From Chara braunii (taxonomy: Eukaryota; Streptophyta; Charophyceae; Charales; Characeae), in NCBI GenBank assembly GCA_003427395.1, contig BFEA01000345.1:1164183-1228182 (forward strand): a stretch of DNA of 64,000 bases, read 5' to 3'. Each line of letters starts with the position of its first letter. Within the stretch, counting starts at the first letter, position 1. A program made the position numbers and the translations under genes. The notes beneath the pieces were generated by a model that did no database searches, was not told the DNA's origin, and saw only the letters and a program-made list of their open reading frames with translations. Shown here piece after piece: positions 31,019-42,003 of the stretch.

Positions 31019-31684
31019 GGCTAGACCACCCAAACTTATGGAACATGTCTAGCCCAACCATGAAGTATACACAAACATAGGGCACAACAACTTTTCTCTT
31101 CTTTGGGCACATGACTAGGCCACCCTAGTCGCCCTGAACTGTTTGAGTATCCATAATCTATATAATTGTCTGCACTTAGTCTTTTGAGGTAGCATATAAC
31201 TGAGCCGATCATCTTCAGCTCAAGACTCGGCTTGCCCCTTCGTACCACAAGTTTTATTCTTAATTAGTACTTTCTGCAGTTGGTGAAAAGCTATAGTCAG
31301 ACCACCCAAACTTATGGAACCCTGTCTGACTAGCCTGTTCATATATAATATAATAATGGAGTATAACCAAGTTATAACCTCTTGGTTCCAGCATGTGCAA
31401 GGCGTTGGACCAATACACCCAAACTTATGGAACATGTCTTGGTCCTCAGCCTGGTTCAATTCTCCCCAAAAGCCAAAGCAGGAAGAGGCTGAGCCACCCA
31501 AACTTATGGAACATGCTCAGACCTCCTCGTTCAGGAACTAAGGAAACTGACAAAAACCCAAAGTAAACAAGGCGACCAAGCCACCCAAACTTATGGAACA
31601 TGCTTGGTCCCTGAAAAAGCAATCACATTCAGCCCTCACCAGTCAGAGCAACCAGACCACCCAAACTTATGGAACATGTCTGGT
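31019..31684 (+). repeat. array of six hairpins with an invariant loop and covarying stems
   Basis: Stem arms lie at 31019-31026/31047-31054 (GGCTAGAC), 31293-31301/31323-31331 (TAGTCAGAC), 31407-31416/31436-31445 (GGACCAATAC, one mismatch), 31486-31494/31515-31524 (AGGCTGAGC, one bulge), 31574-31581/31602-31609 (GACCAAGC) and 31651-31657/31678-31684 (ACCAGAC). The loop is CACCCAAACTTATGGAACAT in five cases and differs only at its last bases in hairpin 2. Arms differ between hairpins but remain complementary. A possible decayed seventh, GACTAGG-CCAC-CCTAGTC, is at 31113-31130. Its function is unknown. Confidence 0.9.
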
Positions 31685-31848
31685 CCCCCAGGTGCAACCC
31701 CACAATCTGCTTTCAGTCAAACAAATAAAAGTGAAACTGACATTGTACATACATTCCTTTACTTTGTCTGGTTATGTCCTGAAGAGAAAGCAAAAATCAT
31801 AGGGACAGGCATGCATACACCAATCAAACTCCAGGGGGATATGCAAAC

Positions 31849-32155
31849 ATGGGTGTAGTGGGTTATACAGATAGAGATGGATTACCTGATGGTTCCCTGC
31901 CTCCAGAACCTCGCCTAGGTTCCGGTAGGGCTCCCGCAATCGGTGGGCTGACTCCCCACAGAGTCTTGGTGTGGACCTACGGGTTGCAATCCCGCTTGCC
32001 GCCTTCCTCTCGTAACCAACAGACTAGACTTAGAGTGAGAAGAGCAGATAGAGAAAGGTTTTGAGACTCTCAGATCCAAGGAGGGTGCGCTCAGACTCGC
32101 GAGAGAGGGCCTTGTTGTCTTCAATTGCCTGAGGGCCCCGCAATTGCAGCCAATG
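31849..32155 (+). pseudogene. gag N-terminal fragment of an unidentified retroelement
   Basis: MGVVGYTDRDGLPDGS opens a short frame to QTRLRVRRADRERF, then a TGA. Shifting one base continues it as FETLRSKEGALRLAREGLVV, which resembles the charged N-terminal helix of the C and D gags in style. No capsid domain follows. Confidence 0.45.
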
Positions 32156-33315
32156 TAACAGCTTCTTCAACTTCTGAAGTAGAACTGCCGAAATCAACCC
32201 CCTGGCGACCTCCCAAATCGCCGCATTAACCCCCTACTCGTCCAGCCTGACCACCTCCCCAAGCCTCAGCACCTCTCCTCAGCCCAACCACAGCCGCCCA
32301 ACAGCCTGTAACAATTCTTAGATGCAGCAGCAATACTTAGTGGCGGTCAGCAGCAACAACAGTAGTCACCAGCAGCAGCAGTACACAACAGCGGCCGCAG
32401 CAACAGCAGTGGTGGCCAGCAGCCGCAGTCCGCACATAGTACGCAGTTGTAGTCTGTGCATCTGCCGTGCTACTACCAATGATGCATGACACTAGCCACA
32501 GTCAGACGCAGCGGTGTATCAACAACAACATGCAACGGTGATACGCTAAGGTCCACAACGAAACATTACTGTCATTCGCAGCAGCAAGGTACAGCAACCG
32601 CTGTACTCACACACGCAGTGGTGCTCCACGTCATTTCAACCAGCGTACTGCAGAAGGGGCAGTAGCACGGCTCAGTAGTGGTACGAACCGTAACTCGAAG
32701 TATGCAGGCCACAACTCGTGAGCACAGTCTGAAACTAACTTGTACAGCATGTGACCATCACGTGCAGTTACTGCAGATGGTCCTCTAAGTGGGGAAACAC
32801 CGACTTCCTCATCCCATAGTCCGGACGCATCGTCTGTCCGCCTAGTGATCTGTAGCGAACCCAACCCGACAATGTTCGCACTTGGCACACGAGAGTAATT
32901 AGATCCTTGATAGTGGGGCAGACGATCAGAATCGCGATGTCCTTTACGCTCAAAGAATATGTTGGTATATCGGCAGCCGTATGCAACGACCATACTCTGT
33001 GGCCCTCAGCGAACCACAACTGTCATTCGCAGAGCAACGAGGTGCAGCAGTCACAGCATGCAAACAGACAGTAGTACTCCGTGCTGCTCAACAAGCATTT
33101 CGTCGAAAAAGCAGCAACACAGCCCAGCAACGGTATGGATCGTAACTCGAAGCGCACTGGCCATGACTTCGTCACCACCGCCTGAAACCTCAACCGATGC
33201 GACTCGTAGCCACTACTTGCAGTTACTGTGGTCAGCACTGCGCACGAGGAAGCCCCTCCTTCCTCATCTCACCGCCTGGATCCGCCGTCTGTCTGCCTAG
33301 TGATCTGTAGCAAGC
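32156..33315 (+). repeat. CAG/CAA-rich region with a ~400-bp tandem duplication
   Basis: About 32325-32430 is rich in CAGCAGCAACAACAG-like words. Two diverged copies then follow, about 32555-32865 and 33000-33310. They share CATTCGCAG, CGTAACTCGAAG, GCAGTTACTG and CGTCTGTCCGCCTAGTGATC / CGTCTGTCTGCCTAGTGATC. A Gln-rich frame is possible at the start but has stops. No gene is supported. Confidence 0.6.
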
Positions 33316-34732
33316 AACATCCGCTTACCCCCTATCGCTCATTGTCATCAGGTGAGTATCCTCCCATCACCAGTTCTCCCCTTCGTGGGCTTCCTCCAAC
33401 CTACAACCAGATGCATCTCCCGGGATGGGCGATATGCTGGCCCGGATGTGAGGTCCCGAACTTCGCAACTAGACCCGTCCTACCCCCATCGTAAGGCTGA
33501 GCGAAAATCGAATGCATCCTTTGTAGAAAAGCGGCCGGATACATAGTGTTGTCGACATTCCTTCTTCCGCACACAGCCCCTGCGACTCGTCGCTACTAAC
33601 CGGCTGCCCCAATCCCGGTTCCACCTCCTCCAACGCGGTCACCTTGCCCCACCTCCTTAGTATGGAGCCTCCCCTCACTTAGATCGCCCGAGAAGCGGCC
33701 GAAACTCATTTACTTCGTCCTTCCTCCTCCATAGCTAGGCGCACTCTCGTATCCAACTGTGACTATGGCCAAGCCCGAGTCAGCCCCATCGGAGTCCTAT
33801 CCTAGGGAACGAAGTCCATGACAACCATGCGCGTCGACGGTTTCAAGCAGCAGGTGAGCTCCAAGACCCCAGGCTAGCCACGCTACTGCTATCGGTAGCT
33901 GAGCAAAATCGAATGCATCTTCTGCTAAAACCCGACCCGATGCATGGTCTTTTTGTTGGCGCCTCTCCCTATCCACGTGGTTCAACACCTCCGCGCAGGC
34001 CCCCTCCTTTGTACCTCCTTCACTCTTTTACTCGGAGACTGCGCCCGGCCGCCCGACGACTCTTCCCCAGCCTGTTTTAGTAGGCGAAATCGAACGAATC
34101 TATTACTAATATACGGGCAGGTTCTCTCCGTGCCTTCTGTCTTCCCGTAATCACTGCGCAGGCCCTTTCGCCCGCCGCAGCGATTCTACTAACTCATTCC
34201 CGAAACCAATCCCACCGTTGCGCTCTCCTTGGCCGAAAGCCCCGGTGCCGTACTCCTAGCTCGATTCCATCCCTGAATGAGCAGGCCGCGCTGCTTCCTT
34301 CCGACCATGCTCTCTCCCCCTCTGCACCATCGCCGTTCTCGCTCGCCCATTTATTGACGTCAGCGGCATCCCGATTAGCGCATCCCCACACAGCGCCCAA
34401 TCCCACCGCCTTCGATGACCAACGAGTAGCAACAACTGTGCCTCCCGCGCCCTCCCTGTTTTATGCGTGTCCGCCCTGCGCAGGAGTCGTACGACCCTTT
34501 GCTGTACCATTCTAATTTCTAACAGATGTCCCGAAGGACTCAGGCCAGGGCAATGCCCCGCGGTACTGCCAAGCCCAGGCGGCTCCTATGCCGACCTATT
34601 TGGTGACAACCCGCGGCCTGTGCCCCAACTGCCGCAGGGGTACGCCCCCCCGCGCCTGTGCCCCTTTCATGGACCCTCGGCTCGTGTTCTGAGCCGGTAC
34701 CGGCCCAAACAGAGAGAAAGAGAACAATAAAA

Positions 34733-34734
<2 letters not shown>
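33316..34734 (+). other. unassigned GC-rich region with three diverged repeats
   Basis: The word GCGAAAATCGAATGCATC and variants recur at about 33500, 33902 and 34084, each followed by (GTAGAAAA or CTAAAA)-type sequence, which suggests old tandem units. No coding motif was recognised. The stretch ends in AATAAA (34726-34731) and a poly(A) tract. Confidence 0.5.

Positions 34735-34775
<41 letters not shown>
34735..34775 (+). repeat. poly(A) tract of about 41 nt preceded by AATAAA
   Basis: A continuous A run starts four bases after AATAAA. It could be the tail of a retroposed transcript or a simple homopolymer. The exact length is unreliable in short-read assemblies. Confidence 0.7.
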
Positions 34776-34777
<2 letters not shown>

Positions 34778-34789
34778 AGAGAATCCTAG

Positions 34790-35425
34790 TCAAAATAAAG
34801 AGTTTGCAACAGACGGGCCCGCGTTCGGACTTCCCTACCAAAACTAAGGGGGATAGTCCCGTGGGACCCTCAACCCCTTAGCCCTTTAATTCTCCATGCT
34901 CCTATGCCGCCATTCGCTGGCCTCGATCCCCGTATCTCCGCTGTGCAAGTCCGGTACGGTAACCTATAGGGCTAAGCGCAAGCCTGGTACCAGTTGTGCA
35001 AGTCCAGTATAAAGTGGTGCTGCACAGCCCCCGGGCCTAGGAATTAGCCCGACCCTCATTCCTTCTTTTAACTAAGCATACTGTCGCTAGGCGTCCGCCC
35101 TGGCTTGCCCTCTTTGTGTCGTGGTCCCCTCGCACCCCGCTCCATACGTCGGGCTACCAACGGTCAACTGTCCCGAATAATAACAAACCTTTCCTTCCTA
35201 ATAACAACAATTCAGGCCGGCCAACTAACCCGGCCGCTTAATCAAACATAGGAATCACAAGCGCGCCTTAAGACTGTGCGCCCACTCACGCTCTACTCTA
35301 ATCAACCATCCCACCTATGTAACCAAACAGACTTAGGCGCGTCTCGCGTGGTACACTTAGAGTTTTAAACTTACTTCCTGTCACTTGCATACCCTTGTCA
35401 GGGTATTCGGACCGACAGCGTGACG
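34790..35425 (+). repeat. dispersed repeat Y, copy 2
   Basis: Same orientation and order of blocks as 10641-11278, including AAACTAAGGGGGATAG, GCGCGCCTTAAG and ATACCCTTGTCAGGGTATTCGG. Confidence 0.6.
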
Positions 35426-36321
35426 CGGCCGGGACGGTCCCGCCCCATTTTGTGCGGTGCCGAACCGATGCGCTCGACACCGGCTCTGAAAACTGGAACC
35501 TGTCGAGTTCAAGACGGAGAAAATTTTGCCTCCTACGGTGAAACTCGCCGAATTCAACAGCGAAGCTTTTACTTACCATAGCGAAGCCAGCTAGCTCAGA
35601 ACCCGTCGAACTCTAACATAGAAAGTATTACCTCCCATACCAATATTTCGCAACAAGCAAACCCGAGCACCCGCGCTAAAAGACCCAAGCCCAGCCAGGC
35701 TGGTTACACCAACATTTTGTAGCACGGAACTCAACAACTCCCCTCTGGTCTCACAGTCATTTTACGACCAAGACAGCCCGTTGCATAGGTCTCATAAGCT
35801 CCCTCCTGGTCACTTAGGGATTTGTCGGTGAAGGCGTCAAACTGCACTGAACTCTAAGACTCCCCTAGGGTGTTTGGTCATACAGTCTCTTGCAGTCGCG
35901 GCCTCTTGCAGAGAACTTCCTAGAACCGGATTCGAGCGGCAAGGCTAGCACAGGCGAAGTTTTCAGACGTCTTTGCGATACATAGCCCCTCGAGACTCTC
36001 CCGCAGAGGCGCCGATCCGAGGCGGCAATCGAAGAGATCCGGAAAACACTCTGTCTCTTCTTCCTTCCTTCCTCTTTCTCTCTCTCGGCCCGTCACCGTG
36101 AGCAAACCCGTCTTCCCCGCTACAGTAGCTTTTCCTCAGACTCGTTTCTCCCGCGCGGTCTCGGTAGAGCTCGCTTTGACTCTCTTCCTCCCCTTGTTCC
36201 AGTGCCTGGCCCCGAAGTCTAGACTCTCTCCTCTCCCCGTGCACGATACCCGTAGCCCTGCCTCGAGGTTTCCCCCTCTCCCTTTCTTTCCCTCGCGCGC
36301 GACTCCGTTAGGACCAACCTC

Positions 36322-36325
<4 letters not shown>
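35426..36325. other. unassigned sequence
   Basis: No coding motif or known repeat was recognised. It shares the block GTTAGGACCAACCTCGTCTCT (36308-36327) with 36647-36667, on either side of the adapter-containing gap fill. Confidence 0.4.

Positions 36326-36356
<31 letters not shown>
36326..36356. repeat. (CT)n microsatellite
   Basis: Uninterrupted CT dinucleotides, ending exactly at the sequencing adapter. Confidence 0.9.
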
Positions 36357-36358
<2 letters not shown>

Positions 36359-36394
36359 GTCTCTTATACACATCTAGATGTGTATAAGAGACAG
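36357..36394. other. Nextera mate-pair junction adapter (artefact)
   Basis: CTGTCTCTTATACACATCT is followed directly by its reverse complement. This 38-bp palindrome is the Tn5 mosaic-end junction adapter of Nextera mate-pair libraries, not genomic DNA. Translation gives the known contaminant peptide SYTHLDVYKRQ. Confidence 0.97.
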
Positions 36395-36557
36395 CCGTTG
36401 TGGACTGTCACAGGCTGTTGTGCAACCGCAGCACTAACCCCTACTCGTCCAGCCTGACCACCTCCCCAAGCCTCCACTCCAACAGCCTGTCACAGTCCCT
36501 AACTGCCACAGCAATCGGCAGTAACCTGCAATAGCAGCCTATACAGCAGCAGTGCTN
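36395..36557. other. gap-fill sequence after the adapter, ending in N
   Basis: It contains ACCCCTACTCGTCCAGCCTG and ACCACCTCCCCAAGCCTC, which also occur at about 32228-32265, some 4 kb to the left. This fits a mate-pair read whose two halves come from ends of a multi-kb fragment. Confidence 0.7.
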
Positions 36558-36633
<76 letters not shown>

Positions 36634-36690
36634 GTGCGCGACTTAGTCAGGACTTACCTCGTCTCTCCCTCTCTCTCTCTCTCTCTCTCC
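36558..36690. repeat. (CT)n microsatellites
   Basis: A long CT run from 36558 to about 36630 and a shorter one at about 36667-36690. Confidence 0.9.
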
Positions 36691-37744
36691 TCTTGCAGAA
36701 ATCCCTGCGTCGTCACTTCGGCCAGGCCAGCTCCGCCGAGCGCCAATCGCAAGTCTGCTCCTCCGTGCTCTTGGAGTTCCTGTGCGCAAATTCCCCCGAA
36801 CCCCTCTAGTCCCCCCCTTCGTGCGCCCCTACGAGCCTTCTTCGACTGACAGTGTAGCTTCCACTCTCCCTCTCACCCCCTTCGTCCTTGTCAACCCGTC
36901 GGTGCTCTTCCTCGCTCTCTGGCTGTACTCTACCTCGCTCATTGGCCCTCGGACTCGCCCACCATTCACCTATGTCTTCGCTTGTCCTTTGACCACCAGA
37001 CTGTGCGGTTTGAAGCTGCGGGCGCGACTTTTGTTGTTGTGAGTGCTGTTGTTGTTTCGTCCTCGGCGAACCCGCTCCTCCTCCTCGGGAGGGAAGCTGT
37101 CCCCCTTCGAGGTCTTCCTGGCCGCTCGCAAGACCGAAGCCCCCTCTCGTTCTCCTTCTCTGTGGTCTCTCGATTGCTATCTCGAAATCAAGCATCGTGC
37201 GTGCAACGCGTGTGCTAACTCCATACACTTCCCCTCCTCTCTCTTTTCTGTTACTCTCTCCCTCCCCCTTCCTATACTCCTCACTCCACCTTGGTCCTCT
37301 CCTTCATCGATCCCTATTTGTCTAGTCCCTGCCAATTGTATCCCTCATCCTTATTCCTCCCACCGGCTCAGATGCCCCCGTCGTATTTGTCCTGAAATTT
37401 TTCTTCCCGCTGATCGTAGCCAAAAAAATCTTCGCTGCTCCTTTTTGCTTCTCGCGGGAAACACCTCGCCCATTCTTTTGATCGTCTCCTCCTCCCGTTA
37501 CAATCCACCCCTCTCTTTCTCCTTCGACCAATCTCAGCGCTTCGTTCACTCTTTCAGGATTAAGCGCTTGTGCCTTCTTGCGCGCGCTCCTCCCGAACCC
37601 CTTTCGCCGATTGTCACCACCCGCACAGTCAAGCCCCCGACCAGATGCCCTCGATCTTTGCTAGCTTCTTGGTGCCTGCACCTGGCCCTCTCCTTTCAGT
37701 TATCAAGAAGCGGCTGTGAGCGCCTTTTTTTCTAACCATCTCGG
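36691..37744. other. unassigned CT-rich sequence
   Basis: Pyrimidine-rich on the plus strand, with long open frames of low complexity on both strands. No recognisable domain. Confidence 0.45.
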
Positions 37745-38230
37745 TGCTGGAAGCGTGCGGCATTGTCCGTTGTATGCTCGTACTTCAGGAAGTTGTTGTT
37801 GTCAACATCGGCATTGTAGTATTAGGCTAGATAGGATCTGCCACATGTAGTCTGGGCGCCGAGCGCCAATACGATATCAACTCTTGTTCTTCGTTGATGA
37901 TGATGAGAGACTATTTCAGCATTGTCAATTACGAACTATTGGTGTTCTTATTTGGTGAATCTCGTGATGCATTTCTGCTGTTGGTTCGAGGTCAAGACTA
38001 TCTGGACTCATATGTATGATGCTGTTTGATTGCTGGNGATATCAACTCTTGTTCTTCGTTGATGATGATGAGAGACTATTTCAGCATTGTCAATTACGAA
38101 CTATTGGTGTGATCTTATTTGGTGAATCTCGTGATGCATTTTTGCTGTTGGTTCGAGGTCAAGACTATCTGGACTCATATGTATGATGCTGTTTGATTGT
38201 TGGAGTTCGCTAATGCTCATCTTCCTTGCA
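37745..38230 (+). repeat. 5' LTR of C, 5'-truncated and partly duplicated
   Basis: Matches the right part of the 3' LTR (from about 53297) up to CATCTTCCTTGCA. A ~164-bp block (37873-38036) is repeated after the N at 38037 with small differences, so a contig or haplotype overlap was not merged. Confidence 0.75.
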
Positions 38231-38231
38231 A

Positions 38232-38250
38232 TTTGGTATCAGAGCTGTGG
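38232..38250 (+). promoter_or_regulatory. primer binding site of C
   Basis: TTTGGTATCAGAGCTGTGG, an exact textbook tRNA-iMet primer site, just after the LTR end. Confidence 0.85.
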
Positions 38251-39452
38251 TACGATTGCCCTCATCTGGCGCTTGTCTTCTGCCTTATGCGGTACATACA
38301 TGCGGTCTGCTGGGCGAGTTTGGCCGTAAGTGGTGTGTAGTGAGGAGGGTGAAGATGAGTGTGAAGGCGAGTGTGATGAGAACTATCTAATGTGCGATTG
38401 ATGCTGAGGTGGAACGACGGATAATGCTGGTTGTGCCGATGCAGTGACTGGTCATCGCAATTGCCATTGGGTCATCTGGTGAGATTATCTCTGTGGTTGG
38501 GGGCAGCAATATTGAGGTACGTTACTCCCAACCTTATCTACCCTCTCCGACACTTCTTACCGTGAGGTTGTGTGATCCAACTTGAGAGTCCTCTCATCGT
38601 TAGGTGTCGAGTGCGCTCAACCTTGAGAGTCGGCATACTTCCTGTGGAGCATCAGGGGGAAGAGGGCGTTGCTTTCTGAAGGGCCCTGGACGAAGCACTG
38701 GGTCACGATCATCATGCCAACCCACTGGGTGTAGTACACGCATGCGTTGCTGGAAGTCTTTGGTTCTGCTGCTTGCGCAGATAGAGGTTAACTCGGGTGT
38801 GGCAGCCTCTTGAGACGCTTACCAGACCGTCTATAAACATTTCTGGTTGGGGACTCGGCTCTGAATCTGGCTGTGATCGTCGTCCGGCTGCGACGTAAAA
38901 TAATTCCTGGAGTCACTTGGGGGCGGACGTTGAATTGCCTCTTGATCAGCCAGATCAACCGAGTGTAAGGCTCGTCGGCGAGGATAAAATAAGAGTGTTG
39001 TGGCTGCCTTGCTCGACGATAACCTGGGGCACAGGGGTGGGACCGGATTGCACACCTTCAGTCTCGCATGCTACCCGATCGCTCAGGACGCTGACGGCAA
39101 GAGATACTCAAGTGTAGATTAGAGGGAGGGGTTGATTCCAGGTGACAAGTTTGAGAAAATACCATGCTGTCCTATCCACACAAGTGATTCTATTTTTATG
39201 TTTTGATTAGTTAGATGGACTGCCATTGACATCTGACAGACAACATTAGTTAGAACTGTTGATTGTTCCTGGTGCTTCTGTTTGCGGACTAGTCATACTA
39301 AAAACAGTTTCAGTTGTAGGAGTCTGAATCATCTGTTGACCCCAAATCAGATCTGTTCCAAAAGTAGCCGCCATCAATTATTTGGTCTGTGCACTATGCT
39401 GCGGTAGGCAGCTAGAATGATCGTGTGTAGACAGCGCACAATGTTGTCGCCT
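38251..39452 (+). other. leader of C
   Basis: Non-coding. It shares several blocks with the D leader, for example TTTCTGGTTGGGG, GATCGTCGTCC, TAAAATAATTCCTG and GATCAGCCAGATCA. Confidence 0.65.
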
Positions 39453-41819
39453 ATGAGCGACACAGGGGACACCGGAGAGGACGACCGCAGGATCTTGCGA
39501 TCAGCTAGAGGCCCGATAACTCACGTGTCCTTAGGACCGGAGGGTGATAGGGAATTGTTCCGCCGGCAGCGGGAGAGGCAGCAGCAGAGAGGCCGGTGCT
39601 ACAGCAGCCATGGCTACCACAGCCGAGGCCAGCAGGGCATTAGCTAGCGAGGCCGGTGCTACAGCAGCCATGGCTACCACAACCATGAGCACGTCTGCGC
39701 AGCAAACTTCCCAAGCCGGTAGTTCAGGTACCGCAGGGTCCACGGTCGCGCAGACCGTGAGTCAGTCCACTGGCTTAATGGCAAGCCAGCCCGCGGTGTT
39801 GACCCCAGAGGATGTCGCCATCCAGCGGGCAGCCCTGCAAGAGGCACAGCTACAGCAGGCATTAGGACAGATAAAAAGAGAAGGAAATGATGATTAGAAG
39901 AAGAACCAGGTTGCAACGAAGAGGGACAAACATAGAGGAGTTAAAAACGATGGACCTGACGAACATGGATGATGACGTGAGGGTAGTTAGGAGGGCCCTG
40001 CTAGGGGTAATAGAGATGCAGGAGCATCAGACTACCATCCTTCAAGACATCCAGCAGAGCCTAGCCATTTTCGTAGGGCGTTCGCAGGCAGCGCCATCAC
40101 CGGCAGGGCCGGGTGCCTGGCCTGTGCCATATCCTCCCTTTTCTGTCCCACCGGTCATTGGGGTATCCCCATCTGTAGCCCCGTCGACAGTTGCTGTCGT
40201 TTCCCTGGGCATGCCGCTCTCAGGAGGGCTATCAGGAGGTCCTAGTGTTCAGGTTCCAGTACAGTCAGTGGTCACCCAGGTTCCGTCACAGGTTGCCATT
40301 AGTGGGCAATCTATTGTCTCGCAGTCTGTGCAGCCACAGGGCACACAGCCCCAACAACTAGCACAACAACCTGTATCACCGGGTCCACAGCCCGGGTTGG
40401 TGCCGGGACCGGGACAAAGTCAGTGGGTTCCAAAGACGGCCATCGCCGCTCCCAAACCCTTTACAGCGGACAAGAGAGGCGAAGACCTCGACACTTGGTT
40501 GCCCAAATATCAAGCTTTAGCTTCTATTCAGTATGGATTTTTTTTGCTACTACTGCCTTGGATAGTTACTCTTCTTTTTAGATTTTTTTTTTTAGAGCAT
40601 TCAATAAACAATTGGTGCAATAAAAGTTCTATTCAACTTTTTAATGCGACGCAAAAAAAAATAGCTTTAAATTCTTCATTTTTTTTTGTAATAATTAAAA
40701 TTTCATTCAAATTTGATTTATGTAAAAAAGTAAAAAGATACTCTCAATTCTGTAAAAAAACAAAATATCGAAATGTTAATTTATCAAAAAGAATAGTTCA
40801 TTACGTTTACGACTAAAAATAGAGATATGAAGAGTATAGATTTAATGACTCTATGTCAAGTGTAAACTCACCTTGCCACACGAAGAAGTGCTTGTGGCTG
40901 CATCCTACCTAGAGGGTAGTGCAGCAAGATGGTTAAGTGGGTTAACTCCAGGGGCACGGTCATGACTTCCGCTCTTGGGCAGCCTCTCAGAAATTGGAGG
41001 ACTTCCTGAAGATGGTGGAAGAAAGATGGCATGATCCTCAGGAGGCCCAAAAGGCCACTGATGCGATCCTGACACTGCACACGAGGCAGTATAAGTCATT
41101 AAGGGAAGCCACAGACGCTGTAGAGCGTCTGATCTGTGTTCCAGGGGTGCGCTATGACCCCCAGGTCTTGTTGACTTCGTACTTGAGGTGCTTATCCCAG
41201 CCTCGCAGAAAGTAGTTGGCAAAAGAGGCCAGCATCAATATGCACAACTTTCCTTCGTTTAGCAAGGTAGCCCTAGACCTTGAAGCAAAAATAGGGCATG
41301 GACATAACTCAGTGACGGACGGGAAAAAGAAGACCCTGCCTCCTAACTGGAAAGCCAAGGGCCGCATTATGTTCGTCGACCACGATGGATCAACCATTGA
41401 GTTGGACGACGACTCCTAGTTAGGAGTAGGTGCAGAGGCAGGTGGCGATACGGAGGGTGGAGTAGTGGCCGCCGTAACCCAACAAAAAGGTAAGAGTAGT
41501 GGCCGCCGTAACCCAACAAAAAGGTAAGGGGACCGGTAGACGTCGAGGGGGCTCCCGGTCTAGGAATCAAGTTGACCCCAATGCTCCTCCATGGGAGAAA
41601 CCGGGTCTTTTCGAGGACGTGTGGAGAGATCGGTGGAACCGTCAGGCCTGCATCCGTTGTGGTCAATACGGCCATAACCAGTTTAAATGTAGGAACAAGA
41701 AGGTCATCGATAAGATCCCGCCTACTATGGGGCAGGCGGTAGGATCCTCATCTCTCGTAGGTAGCAATGTTGCCAATTCATCAGGCACTGCTCCGGGAAA
41801 CATGTCAGGCCATGTGGAA
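39453..41819 (+). pseudogene. gag of C, interrupted by plastid-like DNA
   Basis: The start MSDTGDTGEDDRR matches the D start by position and style. Frames change near 39550 and 39890. A 33-bp block encoding EAGATAAMATT is duplicated (39588, 39648). The capsid begins at about 40440 (APKPFTADKRGEDLDTWL), is interrupted at 40501-40850, resumes as KCKLTLPHEEVLVAASYLEG, and shifts frame near 40960. A TAG is at 41213. The last part has the zinc knuckle CIRCGQYGHNQFKC, preceded by a 32-bp direct duplication (41465-41527). Confidence 0.8.
40501..40850 (+). other. cemA: AT-rich insert resembling plastid cemA (candidate NUPT)
   Basis: Base composition changes abruptly to very AT-rich for ~350 bp inside the gag capsid. 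The plus-strand frame reads KYQALASIQYGFFLLLLPWI, then LEHSINNWCNKSSIQLFN, which resembles the N-terminal region of plastid CemA (YcfA10/envelope membrane protein: KYQAL-S--Y, LPWI, LE--W-NNW). The rest is Lys/Ile/Phe-rich and ends at a TAA near 40813. The fragment happens to be in frame with the gag upstream. Identification is from remembered family features, without a database search. A plastid-read assembly chimera is the alternative. Confidence 0.55.
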
Positions 41820-42003
41820 TAGTAGCTGTTTCTACTAGGGATGAGGTGGTGGAGCTAGAGGAGTGGTGTAGACTAGACCCGCTAGCTTCTTGGACGGCAC
41901 TAGCTAAAGCCCCGAAGGGTGAGATGTTTGTCAGCGAGATAGTCGTAGGCGGCCGCAAGGCCGGGGCCTATTATGACACCTCCTCGGCACGGAACTTTAT
42001 TAC
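41820..42003 (+). pseudogene. protease N-terminal part of C
   Basis: WTALAKAPKGEMFVSEIVVG, then GRKAGAYYDTSSARNFIT, aligns with D's GRKCGAFVDIGSTRNFIS. The active-site loop is D-T-S here, so the conserved Gly is lost. The frame leaves the family sequence after NFIT. Confidence 0.7.

Noticed and set aside
31019-31684. CRISPR-like array
   Set aside because: The repeated 20-mer has variable spacing, the adjacent bases pair with each other, and this is nuclear eukaryotic DNA. The hairpin explanation fits better.
32631-33494. Several ORFs of 80-120 codons on both strands
   Set aside because: The region is a diverged tandem duplication; the frames are not preserved between its two copies.
36098-36457. 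119-codon ORF across the CT repeat
   Set aside because: It translates the Nextera adapter (SYTHLDVYKRQ) and microsatellite; artefact.
36806-37735. Long ORFs on both strands in the CT-rich stretch
   Set aside because: Low-complexity pyrimidine/purine composition removes stop codons; no domain and no conserved repeat family seen.
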